Source of the DNA: Brevibacillus brevis
GTDB taxonomy: Bacteria > Bacillota > Bacilli > Brevibacillales > Brevibacillaceae
Length of the DNA stretch: 64,000 nucleotides
Direction: 5' to 3'
Assembly (NCBI RefSeq): GCF_022026395.1
Contig: NZ_CP041767.1
Span: 4,732,501 to 4,796,500, forward strand
Positions within the stretch are counted from its first letter, which is position 1, and every line of letters starts with the position of its first letter. A program made the position numbers and the translations under genes. The notes below the pieces were generated by a model. It ran no database searches, was not told where the DNA came from, and saw only the letters and a list, made by a program, of their open reading frames with translations. Shown piece after piece: positions 34,033-42,719 of this stretch.

Positions 34033-34806
34033 ATGAAGGAACTTCACGACCGCACCCTTTTGCATACGCTGGTGCAAAACAGTCCCTTGCCCGATATTTT
34101 TGATGCCGCTACTTTCCATGAAATGCGCCTGTATCAGGCTGAGAAGGGTGATATCCTCTGTTCGAAGGGCGATCAGCTTCACCATATGTTCTTCATTTTG
34201 AAGGGAAAAATCAAAACTTTCACGACGCTTCCTAATGGAAAATCGTTGTTGCTGCGCTTTAACAATCCACTCGCGATTATCGGAGACGAGCTGTTGGGTA
34301 CTAGCTACCGACATTTGAACCGGATCATCCGCAATCTTTGCGCAGCATCCGTGATCGAACACAAAAAAAGCGCACTGATTATCACAAATCGAGAAAAAAT
34401 CAGTGAGCTTGCGAGCGGAAACATCTATGAGTGGTTCAACGCGCAAGCCAGTACAAAGCTCGGACTGTGGCAAACCAATGCGATTGTTCATGCGGTAGGC
34501 TTTCTTGTATCGTTCTCGATCTTTCTCTACGTTCGTGATGGCGATTGGAAAAGCATCGGGGAAGTGAACAAAGTATATTTGCTTGGAGGCGTTTTCGGGG
34601 CGCTGATCGTTTTTAGTGTGATGAAAGGCATTACGTCCATCGGGCCTGCATATGCCGTATCGATTCTGCTCATCTCCCAATTGCTCGTCGCTCTGCTCAT
34701 TGATTCACTCGGCCTGTTCGGTGTGCAGAAGGTCCCGATCACCTTGAACAAGATCATCGGAATCGGCATCATGATCGCAGGCGTAGTCGTTTTCAAACTC
34801 AAATAA
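34033..34806 (+). CDS. Chimera: Crp-type sensor domain joined to DMT (DUF606/YdcZ) transporter
   Basis: 257 residues in one frame. Residues about 1-135 are the cyclic-nucleotide-binding-type domain of a Crp/Fnr (YeiL/PrfA-like) regulator (FHEMRLYQAEKGDILCSKGD, FFILKGKIKTFTTLPNGKS), but the HTH is absent. From about residue 136 the sequence is a DUF606 transporter (FNAQASTKLGL, then four hydrophobic segments to IGIGIMIAGVVVFKLK), but its first membrane helix is missing its beginning. Crp regulators often stand before DUF606 genes, so an in-frame deletion that fused two neighbours is the simplest view; a working fusion is possible. SD AGGAGG is good. A hairpin (about 34808-34832) follows. Confidence 0.8.
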   Translation: MKELHDRTLLHTLVQNSPLPDIFDAATFHEMRLYQAEKGDILCSKGDQLHHMFFILKGKIKTFTTLPNGKSLLLRFNNPLAIIGDELLGTSYRHLNRIIRNLCAASVIEHKKSALIITNREKISELASGNIYEWFNAQASTKLGLWQTNAIVHAVGFLVSFSIFLYVRDGDWKSIGEVNKVYLLGGVFGALIVFSVMKGITSIGPAYAVSILLISQLLVALLIDSLGLFGVQKVPITLNKIIGIGIMIAGVVVFKLK

Positions 34807-34831
34807 AGGAGGAGAGCATTATCGCCCTCCT

Positions 34832-35944
34832 CTACAGAATCAATTGCTCCGGATTCAGCCCCAGCAGCGCCTCATGCACAAACCTTCCGTCTTTTCGAAT
34901 GAGTACATCGTCAAACCAGATTTCGCCGCCACCGTATTCCGGACGCTGAATGCAAATCAGGTCCCAATGAATCGCGCTGCGGTTGCCGTTATCCGCCTGA
35001 TCATAGGCACGACCCGGTGTGAGATGGAAGCTGCCAGCGATTTTTTCATCAAACAAAGTATCGCCCATCGGGTGCAAAATGTACGGGTTAAACGCAATGG
35101 CGAATTCACCGATGTAGCGTGCCCCCTCATCCGTGTCCAATATTTCTATGAGCTTGTCTGTATGGTTCGCGTACGCCTCGACAATCTTTCCTTCCCGAAA
35201 AGTAAACTGGACGTTTTCAAACGTTGTACCTTTGAAGTTGCTGGGCGTATTGTAGCTGATCGTTCCGTGAATCGAATCGCGCACGGGAGAGGTGTACACT
35301 TCGCCATCGGGAATGTTGCGTTTGCCTACCGCTGTCCGCGTCCCAATTCCTTTGATCGAAAACGTCAGGTCTGTCCCTGGTCCGACAATGCGCACCTTGT
35401 CCGTTTTGTCCATGAGGTCGTACAACGGCTCGCACGCTTCGGCCATTTTCCGATAATCGAGTGAACATACGTTGAAATAAAAATCTTCAAATGCTTCTGT
35501 CGTCATATTGGCCTTTTGAGCAAGGGCCGAGGTTGGGTAGTTAATGCGCAGTCCTGTAATTTGATTGTCGACATGATGGAAAATAGAATCATACGCTTCT
35601 GCGTACAAGCGGTATTTTTCCTGCGGAACATCCTTCATCTCACTGTCATTTGTCTCGCCATGAATGCCGATATAGCCTTGTATGCCAAACCACAGGTCCT
35701 TTTCCCACTGAACGGTCTGGGCAAGCTGCTCATCCGTTACCCCTTTCAACCATTCCCGCTGGACCTTTGGCCGTACAAAGCGCAGGTGGGGATATGCTCC
35801 CTTCGCATACAGCCGCTTCACCAATTCCATTGCCAGCGCTTCTCCTTCATCCACGACCAAAATCATAATATGCTGCTTAGCTTGCACATCCAGGCTGTAC
35901 GAAATTAAGTTGTCTGCTATTTTTCCTAATCTTTCATCTCGCAT
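34832..35944 (-). CDS. M29 family aminopeptidase
   Basis: 370 residues, the length of the shorter M29 peptidases (B. subtilis AmpS is about 410). These are cytosolic dinuclear-metal exopeptidases. Metal/active-site residues are in GEVYTSPVRDSIHGT (Glu), FENVQFTFREGKIVEA, DTDEGARYIGEFAIAFN (Glu), SFHLTPGRAYDQADNGNRS (His) and IHWDLICIQ (His/Asp). Nothing in the context tells the substrate. Convergent with the Crp-DMT chimera, 25 bp apart. Confidence 0.93.
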   Translation of the reverse strand: MRDERLGKIADNLISYSLDVQAKQHIMILVVDEGEALAMELVKRLYAKGAYPHLRFVRPKVQREWLKGVTDEQLAQTVQWEKDLWFGIQGYIGIHGETNDSEMKDVPQEKYRLYAEAYDSIFHHVDNQITGLRINYPTSALAQKANMTTEAFEDFYFNVCSLDYRKMAEACEPLYDLMDKTDKVRIVGPGTDLTFSIKGIGTRTAVGKRNIPDGEVYTSPVRDSIHGTISYNTPSNFKGTTFENVQFTFREGKIVEAYANHTDKLIEILDTDEGARYIGEFAIAFNPYILHPMGDTLFDEKIAGSFHLTPGRAYDQADNGNRSAIHWDLICIQRPEYGGGEIWFDDVLIRKDGRFVHEALLGLNPEQLIL

Positions 35945-36035
35945 CGCGCTCGCGTCCTTTCCAGATTTTTATTACTCTTCCAGCATACCGCGCGTTTGTC
36001 AGAGGAATATCATCTAAAAACAAGTGATCACCACA

Positions 36036-36478
36036 CTGTTGTGGTCGGGAGAAGCCCTACCACATGTTTTCCAGTCGCCTATATCCTCTCTTCGTTCGGG
36101 CGGTCTCCTTCCAAACATGTGGCAGGGCTTTCGTACAGCAGTAAATTCCTTCGTGTTATTAAAACATTTTGCAAGTTAACGCAAGGAAGCTTGTGAAAGC
36201 CAATTCAGTTGAAATAGAACATCTTAGAACCTCTTTCAACGAATGAACGAATAGCTACGTAGGAAGAAGCGAATTTCCAGTCCAAGCGCCTCTGGAGCCC
36301 AACCTAGCGTAGGTATAAATGGCGGGGAATTTAAGCTTCACTTATGAAATACTTCCTCGAAACTTCTACGTTTGAAGCGCTCCCGCCATTTATTCCGAAG
36401 CGGACAGTCTTACCTCCCCTTGCAGGGCGGAGGCCGAAGCGCAGACTGGAAATTCGCTTCTTTCTCCCACTACGGCTC
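36036..36478. repeat. Compound intergenic repeat, copy 1 (modules A and B)
   Basis: 443 bp, no gene. Module A (36036-36140) is an inverted repeat: AGCCCTACCACATGTTT at 36053 and AAACATGTGGCAGGGCT at 36113. A linker of about 110 bp follows. Module B (about 36252-36478) has terminal arms GAAGCGAATTTCCAGTC (36267) and GACTGGAAATTCGCTTC (36444), perfectly complementary, plus an inner inverted pair AAATGGCGGG/CCCGCCATTT. Both modules recur at 63262-63693; module B alone at 56971-57190 on the other strand. The small open frames inside are not genes. Confidence 0.9.
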
Positions 36479-36523
36479 CTGCAAAAAGTAAAAAGCGATG
36501 CTAATGCACCGCTTCTCCATGAT

Positions 36524-36997
36524 TCACTTTCCTAACCGCTTGTGCTGGACATCCTCCACACGCTGACTGATCCGGGCAAGTACAAAGGAAATGATGACCG
36601 AGAATATCACAATGCCGTAAAATCCGGCTCCGATCCCTATGCCAATCCCTCCAGCGAAAAAGATCATGGCTGCGGAAGTCAGTCCTTTTACTTTCAAGCC
36701 GTCCTTCAAGATGACGCCTGCTCCCAAAAAGCCAAGACCTGTGACAATCTGTGCAGCCAAGCGCATCGGGTCCATCATCGTTCCGTTGCCAGGCGCACTG
36801 TATAGCTTTGTGCTGTAAATAGAAACCAGTGTGATCAGCGTGCAGGCTACGGACACGTACATATACGTTTTCAGCCCGGCAGGCTTATTTCTGTGCGAGC
36901 GATCCCACCCGATGAACAAACCGAGAATCGCGCTCACCACTACCCGCACATACATTTCCAAGTCATACTGCACATACAACCAGTGTAGAGTCTCCAT
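36524..36997 (-). CDS. MgtC/SapB family membrane protein
   Basis: 157 residues, four to five hydrophobic segments in the first 130. The signature LGLFIGWDRSHRNKPAGLKT and QIVTGLGFLGAGVI with LTSAAMIFFAGGIGIGIGAG identify the family. MgtC proteins are tied to growth at low Mg2+ and to ATP homeostasis in pathogens; in soil Bacillota the role is open. This form lacks the long C-terminal ACT-like domain of Salmonella MgtC, as is usual for SapB. ATG 36997 is chosen by GAAGGTGACGAGG; the preceding 16 codons are dropped. Confidence 0.93.
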   Translation of the reverse strand: METLHWLYVQYDLEMYVRVVVSAILGLFIGWDRSHRNKPAGLKTYMYVSVACTLITLVSIYSTKLYSAPGNGTMMDPMRLAAQIVTGLGFLGAGVILKDGLKVKGLTSAAMIFFAGGIGIGIGAGFYGIVIFSVIISFVLARISQRVEDVQHKRLGK

Positions 36998-37070
36998 CCT
37001 CGTCACCTTCTTATAGCGATAGAGACATGATATGTGCAGAATCAAAAAATAGACCGTCTTTTTCTAAAGC

Positions 37071-38759
37071 TTACTCCCTTTCTATCTTCACTTCCGGCCC
37101 GACAAAGACTTCAAACAACCGCTCCCAGGGAAGCCTGATCTTCCTATCCGTTAATTCGACGATTTCGCCTTCAAACGTATTCTTGCCTCTCTTTCCGATC
37201 ATCAGCGATTGATTGGCAAAATAGTTTTCGTACCATTCTTCCGCATGTGGTGTCAGTGCATCCCTCACAAAATCATTGACTTCGTCGTAGTCATCTTCGA
37301 GGTTCCATTCATTTCCGTTTAACTGTTTTACGAGGTTTCGTGCTTCTGCCATGACTTCATTTCGGTAATGATGGTCATTTACAAACGAAGACAAGAGCAG
37401 ATTGATATGGGTCTCTGCCGCATCTACTGTTAAGGGCACACCGAACTGATTTCCTTTTTCCAAAAAGGCTGATCGTTGCAACGCCTGTCCCAACGCGCTT
37501 CCCATATTATTTCCTGCCGTTCCCCATGCCGTGTATGCGAACAGCTCAGGCAGCTTTACCTCTTCTTGTAGTCGCTCGATCAGCTCAGGGTCAGCTTTGT
37601 TTGTAATCGTCACGTCTGTAATGGCGACCTGCTTTCCTTCCTCCAGAAGATCATTGATTTCTTCTACGAACTCATCCAGAGCTTCGCGTCTCTCTGCGTT
37701 GCTCTGTCCTTTTTTCTTCGGCGAGTTGATCATGAGTACGATATCTGCGTCGTCTTCATCCCGAACGGGCTTGCCGCCTGCTGCGATGATATGCTTCTCG
37801 ACATTTACATCAAAGGTCGTGTCTTCAAACGGCGCTGTCCATTCATCGCCGTCTATACCCGAATACTCGACGGCTACTTTTGGATGGATGCGCAGTTCGT
37901 TCAAGGCAAATCTGCTCAACAAAACGGTCCCTACTTCGTCCGCTCCGGGGAAAATCGCTACACGTTCTTCAACATCCAGCTCCTTTGCTTTTTTGACCAA
38001 GGTCTCCCGCTCTGCTCGGTGAAGACCATGAGGAGCAGCATCATCCTGAGCCAGCACTAAATAATCAATGGTCCCATCCTCTACCCAGTCGATCAACAGG
38101 GAGTTAATCTTGTGATTCCGCTCGCGGGCATTCAAGTAATCTTCCAGCACAGACTCGGGAATCTCCCTTTCCAACTGATCGAGTCGATCCTCTTTTTCCG
38201 ACATGCCGAGGTTGTGCACCTCATCGTATAAAATCGCCCATTCTCTGATTTGCTCATAGTATTTCAATGTTTCAGGATCAGTCGCCGTCACCGCCAGGCG
38301 TTGAATCGTATCGAAGACGTAGATCGGCTTTTTGGAATGTTTGTCTCTCAGTCTCTTAATGGCTTCGATATTCGACAGGGCATCTTCATAGGACTGTTGA
38401 TCGGTACGGGACGCAACCAGCCCGCCATATGCCAGCATGCTGACAGAGATAACCGAGCCGTCCACTTTGCTTGCCTGTTTGATCAGCCAATCGCCAATTT
38501 CTTCCCCATCGCCCGGGGTCATAAAGTGACCGAGTATGTCTTCATCCGGTATAATCGCCTCCACCCCGCCTGCCCGTGCTGTCATTTGCGGAAAATACGT
38601 ATTGACCGGGCGATCATCGAGGGGGACAAGGGCGACTTTGGCAATTGACTTGGGTGACGCTTTTTTCGCAGCATCAGCACTCGTCTGCGTAAATGGAACC
38701 ATGCCTGTTACTAGTGCTGCCATAGCCAATGTCGAAATGACAACGCGCAACTTTTTCAT
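37071..38759 (-). CDS. Secreted DUF4127 protein
   Basis: 562 residues. Signal peptide about 1-29 (AALVTGMVPFTQTSADA). The DUF4127 (PF13552) landmarks follow: VALVPLDDRPVNTYFPQM, SVSMLAYGGLVASR, DYLVLAQDDAAPHGLHRAER, VAIFPGADEVGTVLLSRF and AYTAWGTAGNNMGSALGQAL. No biochemical function is known to me. It is the last gene of a sugar ABC locus, 30 bp behind the FAD oxidoreductase. Conserved Asp, His and Glu residues and export suggest an extracellular enzyme or binding protein acting on the same polymer; this is inference. SD AAAGGAG. Confidence 0.9.
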   Translation of the reverse strand: MKKLRVVISTLAMAALVTGMVPFTQTSADAAKKASPKSIAKVALVPLDDRPVNTYFPQMTARAGGVEAIIPDEDILGHFMTPGDGEEIGDWLIKQASKVDGSVISVSMLAYGGLVASRTDQQSYEDALSNIEAIKRLRDKHSKKPIYVFDTIQRLAVTATDPETLKYYEQIREWAILYDEVHNLGMSEKEDRLDQLEREIPESVLEDYLNARERNHKINSLLIDWVEDGTIDYLVLAQDDAAPHGLHRAERETLVKKAKELDVEERVAIFPGADEVGTVLLSRFALNELRIHPKVAVEYSGIDGDEWTAPFEDTTFDVNVEKHIIAAGGKPVRDEDDADIVLMINSPKKKGQSNAERREALDEFVEEINDLLEEGKQVAITDVTITNKADPELIERLQEEVKLPELFAYTAWGTAGNNMGSALGQALQRSAFLEKGNQFGVPLTVDAAETHINLLLSSFVNDHHYRNEVMAEARNLVKQLNGNEWNLEDDYDEVNDFVRDALTPHAEEWYENYFANQSLMIGKRGKNTFEGEIVELTDRKIRLPWERLFEVFVGPEVKIERE

Positions 38760-38789
38760 AGATCCAATCTCCTTTCAAAATGAAAAGGT

Positions 38790-40139
38790 TTAATCGAGGA
38801 CGGCATTCGCTAGACGCAATTGTTCCTGTAATTTACCCACGTGAATCAAACGCGGAATGGTCTTGTCGTGAAATGCGATAGCGGCTGCTGTACCTGCTGC
38901 TTGCCCTGTCGCCATACAGCTCGGGGTAAGCCTGGTCGTCGCCAGCGCTTCATGGGTCGTAGAGATACAACGCCCCGCCGCAAGCAAGTTGTCAATGGAC
39001 GCAGGGATCAGACAGCGATACGGAATGTCATAAGCGCCCTCCCCTTCAATATCTGCTGCCACTACGCCTTTGCCAGAAGGATCGTGAATATCAACCGGAT
39101 AGCCGCTACGTGCGATGACATCCGGAAAACGCCTGCCCGCGACCACATCTTTGATCGTCAAACTGTACTCTCCGACGATTCTGCGTGTCTCACGGATGCC
39201 AATTTGCGTTCCGACTGCGGAGACGGATGCTTTCGCGAAACCAGGAACTTTATTTTTTAAAAATTCAGACATCAATAAAACTTGACGTCTCCCTTCTTCC
39301 TCCGCTTCCGTCAAATCCTCGACATCTGTTCCATCCAGCCCCTGCACCCGCGTGCAATTGATCAGAACTTCATCGCTCTCAGGCCCTGTGAAAAACAGAA
39401 CTTGATCCCGATTAATCGGAACACCTGACATCTTCCAATGCGTATAAAAGCCTTGGACACCCGTCAGTGGAATGGACGGCAGCTGTGCAAACGGTGTCTT
39501 ATGATAAAACTCATCTGGATGGTCAAGCATGTACTGCTTCACCTGCTCCAGATCGACGCCGCGCATGCGGAACTTCATGGTCATCGGCTGTGTCAGCCCG
39601 TCTGCATCTCGCCCTTTGCTCGTCGGCGCTCCCGATAAATAAGCGAGATCTGCATCTCCTGTCGCATCGACGAACACCTTGGCCTTGATCTCGTATTTGC
39701 CCGATTTGCTGGTGAGCGTAACCGAAGTAATCTCAGTCCCTTCTACCTTCACCTGATCGACAAAGCTGTGGACAAACAGCTTGACGCCCGCTTCCTTGAG
39801 CATTTCCACAGCGACCAGCTTGTAAATTTCCGGATGATACGGCGTGACTGTGCTCACGAATCCTACCGTATCCTGCAAATGTCCAGGCGATCCCCCCTTT
39901 TCTTGCAAGCGGTCGACGATTTCCTGTGCAATTCCTTTGATGACTTGCTCGCCTTTTTCCGTATGAAACGTCATCCACGGATAAACAAGCGCAATCGTCG
40001 ACATCCCTCCGAGAAAGCCGTACCGCTCGATCAGGATTGTCTTGGCTCCCAATCGTCCGCTGGCAAGAGCGGCACTAATTCCTGCCGGGCCCCCGCCTAC
40101 CACGACTACATCTGCTTCCACTACTCGATTCATCTGCAC
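38790..40139 (-). CDS. FAD-dependent oxidoreductase (PF12831 type)
   Basis: 449 residues. Dinucleotide-binding motif VVVGGGPAGISAALASGRLG near residue 11, second half of the FAD site at ARTLTPSC-like LTPSCMATGQAAGTAAAIA near the C-terminus, and YGFLGGMSTIALVYPW. Members of PF12831 often sit in carbohydrate or sulfated-polymer loci. No signal peptide, so it is cytosolic. Between the second permease (38 bp) and DUF4127 (30 bp) on the same strand. Natural substrate unknown; a sugar or uronate-like polyol is a guess from context. Confidence 0.9.
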   Translation of the reverse strand: MQMNRVVEADVVVVGGGPAGISAALASGRLGAKTILIERYGFLGGMSTIALVYPWMTFHTEKGEQVIKGIAQEIVDRLQEKGGSPGHLQDTVGFVSTVTPYHPEIYKLVAVEMLKEAGVKLFVHSFVDQVKVEGTEITSVTLTSKSGKYEIKAKVFVDATGDADLAYLSGAPTSKGRDADGLTQPMTMKFRMRGVDLEQVKQYMLDHPDEFYHKTPFAQLPSIPLTGVQGFYTHWKMSGVPINRDQVLFFTGPESDEVLINCTRVQGLDGTDVEDLTEAEEEGRRQVLLMSEFLKNKVPGFAKASVSAVGTQIGIRETRRIVGEYSLTIKDVVAGRRFPDVIARSGYPVDIHDPSGKGVVAADIEGEGAYDIPYRCLIPASIDNLLAAGRCISTTHEALATTRLTPSCMATGQAAGTAAAIAFHDKTIPRLIHVGKLQEQLRLANAVLD

Positions 40140-40177
40140 TCACTCCTTGTAGAACTTCCTTCCCATCCATGCTTCCT

Positions 40178-41035
40178 CTAGTCTTTGAGGCCCGTCATCG
40201 ATACGCCCTCGATAAACTGCTTTTGGGCGAAAAAGAACACAATCAAAAGCGGCAAGGTTGCCATGACGGATGCACTCATCAAATGATGCCATGCTGTCCC
40301 TACTTCATCGGTAAACAAGGACAAAGCGAGCGGCAGCGTCATCAGCTCTCTGTCGTTGATGAAAATGAGCGGATCATAAAACTCGTTCCAGCTCGTCAAA
40401 AACGTAAAAATCGTCAGCGTTGCGATGGCTGGCTTCGCCAGTGGCAGCATGATGCTCCAATAAATCCGCCAACGCGAGCAGCCATCAATCATTGCCGCCT
40501 CCTCCAGTTCCTTTGGAATCCCGAGGAAAAACTGGCGCATGACGAACACACCAAAAATTCCGCCTGCCCCGAAAATGGGAAGGACAATTAGCGGTACATG
40601 CGTATTGATAAATCCAAGCATGCGCATGAACAAAAACATTGGAATCGACGTCACTTCATGCGGGATCATCATTGTCGACAGCAGCACCAGAAAGACGATA
40701 TTACGTCCCCGAAACGGGATTCTGGCAAACGCATAGCCTGCAATCGATGAAAATAAAACCGTTCCAACCGTGACCAGAATCGCAATGTACAGGCTGTTCC
40801 AATAGAACAGATGAAACGGCGTATTCGCCAAAACCTCTGTGTAGTTCTCCAAGCGAATCGACGAAGGGATAAACTCTGGCGGAAAGACGAATATTTTGGC
40901 CGGCTCTTTTAATGATGTAGAAAGCATCCACAAAAAAGGCACCAGCATCAGTAGGGAGATTGCTCCTAACGCGACATAGTGACTGCCAATCCCCAATAAC
41001 TTGCCCGCTTGTAATCTGTGGCGATTACTCTTCAT
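40178..41035 (-). CDS. Carbohydrate ABC transporter permease (MalG/LacG type)
   Basis: 285 residues, six membrane helices, with the EAA loop EEAAMIDGCSRWRIYWSIMLPLAKPA that docks the ATPase. The N-terminal FLWMLSTSLKEPAKIFVFPP is typical of CUT1 permeases. Its start overlaps the end of the partner permease by 11 bp. No ATPase is coded in the operon, so a shared MsmK-like ATPase must energise it (family knowledge). Confidence 0.96.
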   Translation of the reverse strand: MKSNRHRLQAGKLLGIGSHYVALGAISLLMLVPFLWMLSTSLKEPAKIFVFPPEFIPSSIRLENYTEVLANTPFHLFYWNSLYIAILVTVGTVLFSSIAGYAFARIPFRGRNIVFLVLLSTMMIPHEVTSIPMFLFMRMLGFINTHVPLIVLPIFGAGGIFGVFVMRQFFLGIPKELEEAAMIDGCSRWRIYWSIMLPLAKPAIATLTIFTFLTSWNEFYDPLIFINDRELMTLPLALSLFTDEVGTAWHHLMSASVMATLPLLIVFFFAQKQFIEGVSMTGLKD

Positions 41036-41963
41036 GGAACACCCACCTTTTTCTAAACTGCCACTGCAAGAGCGTAAATACTAAAATGATAAAGAAAAGC
41101 ACAAAGGCAAGTGCAGACGCATAGCCGAATTCAAAGTTTTTGAAGGCACGCTCCCATATGTAATAGACAAGCACCTTTGTACTGTTATCAGGCCCCCCTT
41201 GGGTCATGACGTAAATCTGCCCAAACACCTTGAGCGAGCCGATGATCGTCAACAACGTGGTTAAAAAAACCGTCGGACTAATCATCGGGATCGTAATCTG
41301 AAACAATTGGCGCGTCCGACTGGCTCCATCAATGCGGGCCGCCTCGTATAAGTGAACAGGCACCTGCTGCAAAGCAGCGATGAACAGAACCATGTTCAAG
41401 CCCACATTTTTCAGGACACTCGTCACGATCACCACCGGCATCGCCAGCTTTGGATTGTACAGCCATGAAGGGCCTGTAATCCCAAACATCTGCAAGATCT
41501 GATTGATAAACCCCGTGTCTGTCGCAAACAAATACTTCCACACAATTGCCCAGACGATCAGCGATGTCATGACTGGCACAAAAATCGCTGTGCGGAATAT
41601 CCCGATCCCCGGCAGCTTGCGCACGAGCAGTAAGGCCAACCCCAACGCCAACACGATGTTTAAGGGGACCAGTCCAGCCGAGAACGCAAATGTATTGCCC
41701 ACGACCGTCCAAAATTCGGCATCTTGAAAAATCACTCTGTAATTTTCCAGCCCAATAAATTCGGCTTCCCCCAGTAATGGCCAATCCGTAAAGCTCATGT
41801 ACAGCGCGAGTAAAAGCGGGCCTAACAACAGCACCACAAACCCGATAACCATTGGGCCGACAAACAGCCATCCTGCCAGATTCGCTTCTCGGTTGAAGGA
41901 TTTTTTTCTTGTTCCACGTGTTCTCTTGTCAGGAGAGAGCGGGACATTCAACTTGCTCTCCAT
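41025..41963 (-). CDS. Sugar ABC transporter permease (MalF/LacF type)
   Basis: 312 residues with six membrane helices. EAA loop YEAARIDGASRTRQLFQITIPMISP; N-terminal block LAGWLFVGPMVIGFVVLLLGPLL. CUT1 family partner of the permease downstream. It lies 11 bp after the TIM-barrel gene. Confidence 0.96.
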   Translation of the reverse strand: MESKLNVPLSPDKRTRGTRKKSFNREANLAGWLFVGPMVIGFVVLLLGPLLLALYMSFTDWPLLGEAEFIGLENYRVIFQDAEFWTVVGNTFAFSAGLVPLNIVLALGLALLLVRKLPGIGIFRTAIFVPVMTSLIVWAIVWKYLFATDTGFINQILQMFGITGPSWLYNPKLAMPVVIVTSVLKNVGLNMVLFIAALQQVPVHLYEAARIDGASRTRQLFQITIPMISPTVFLTTLLTIIGSLKVFGQIYVMTQGGPDNSTKVLVYYIWERAFKNFEFGYASALAFVLFFIILVFTLLQWQFRKRWVFHEE

Positions 41964-41974
41964 ACGATCCCTCC

Positions 41975-42661
41975 TTAGTTGTCTATCGCATTCCGCAATG
42001 CATGGATGGAACGGCGTATTTCATCCTCGGTTCTCCCGATCGCCATCGCTCCAGCTAACAGGACGCGAACCCCCGTTTCACGTAGAGCTTCCACATCCTC
42101 CGCCACAATTTTTCGCTGTGTCGGGACGATGATGGGGATGCCTGCCTTCTCTACGATATACCGATAGGCGAGTAGATCGGCAAACGTAAGCCCCGTACCA
42201 TACTCGTTCCCCGGAATAATCGACGCCTCTAATGCGGTCATGGAAAAATGCTTCACGGCTTCCAATCGGTTCAAATCGAACTGATCATCAATGGCAAACG
42301 TACTCGCCACTCCTTCTATTTTCAAAAGGGACGCTGGCAAATGATGACCATAGATGGAGATGAAGTCGATTCCCAGTGAATCGAACTGCCTGATTTCCTC
42401 GGGATTGAGCTCCTCCATTGACCCGCCAGGAACAATGCCAATCGGCCCTGCGAACTGGCTGCGTATCTTTTGGAGAAAGTCCGTATATTCAGCCAGAGGC
42501 CCGAACCGGTTGCCACTGGCACGATGGTACACATTGATATGCATCTTCAAGCCATCTGCGCCTTCCTCTATCGCAGCTCTGGCCAAGGTCTCATCGTTAT
42601 GCGGGAGACTGACCATGAGCAGAAACGGCTTCTCTTCCAGTGCCTGTCGAAAACGATTCAT
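41975..42661 (-). CDS. TIM-barrel protein (NanE/ThiG-like), function unknown
   Basis: 228 residues, no signal peptide. The repeat of strand-helix units (FLLMVSLPHNDETLARAAIE, GADGLKMHINVYHR, GPIGIVPGGSMEEL, GIDFISIYGH, GIPIIVPTQRKI, GVRVLLAGAMAIG) points to a (beta/alpha)8 barrel with a phosphate-binding loop near the C-terminus, like N-acetylmannosamine-6-P epimerase or thiazole synthase. The substrate is probably a phosphorylated sugar, inferred from its place between binding protein and permeases. It is 58 bp behind the binding-protein gene. Confidence 0.7.
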   Translation of the reverse strand: MNRFRQALEEKPFLLMVSLPHNDETLARAAIEEGADGLKMHINVYHRASGNRFGPLAEYTDFLQKIRSQFAGPIGIVPGGSMEELNPEEIRQFDSLGIDFISIYGHHLPASLLKIEGVASTFAIDDQFDLNRLEAVKHFSMTALEASIIPGNEYGTGLTFADLLAYRYIVEKAGIPIIVPTQRKIVAEDVEALRETGVRVLLAGAMAIGRTEDEIRRSIHALRNAIDN

Positions 42662-42680
42662 CGTAACCTCCCTGTCAATT

Positions 42681-42709
42681 CACAACGGCCTGTATCCCAG
42701 ACCGTTGTG
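42681..42709 (-). other. Intercistronic hairpin without T-run
   Basis: A perfect 8-bp stem (CACAACGG/CCGTTGTG) just after the binding-protein gene. Without a T-run it probably stabilises the 5' mRNA part and raises the binding-protein dose, as in many ABC operons. Confidence 0.5.
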
Positions 42710-42719
42710 ACGAGCTTGC

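Noticed and set aside
36344-36535. Small open frame in repeat copy 1
   Set aside because: Frame of the palindromic module B; not conserved in frame in copies 2 and 3, no SD.
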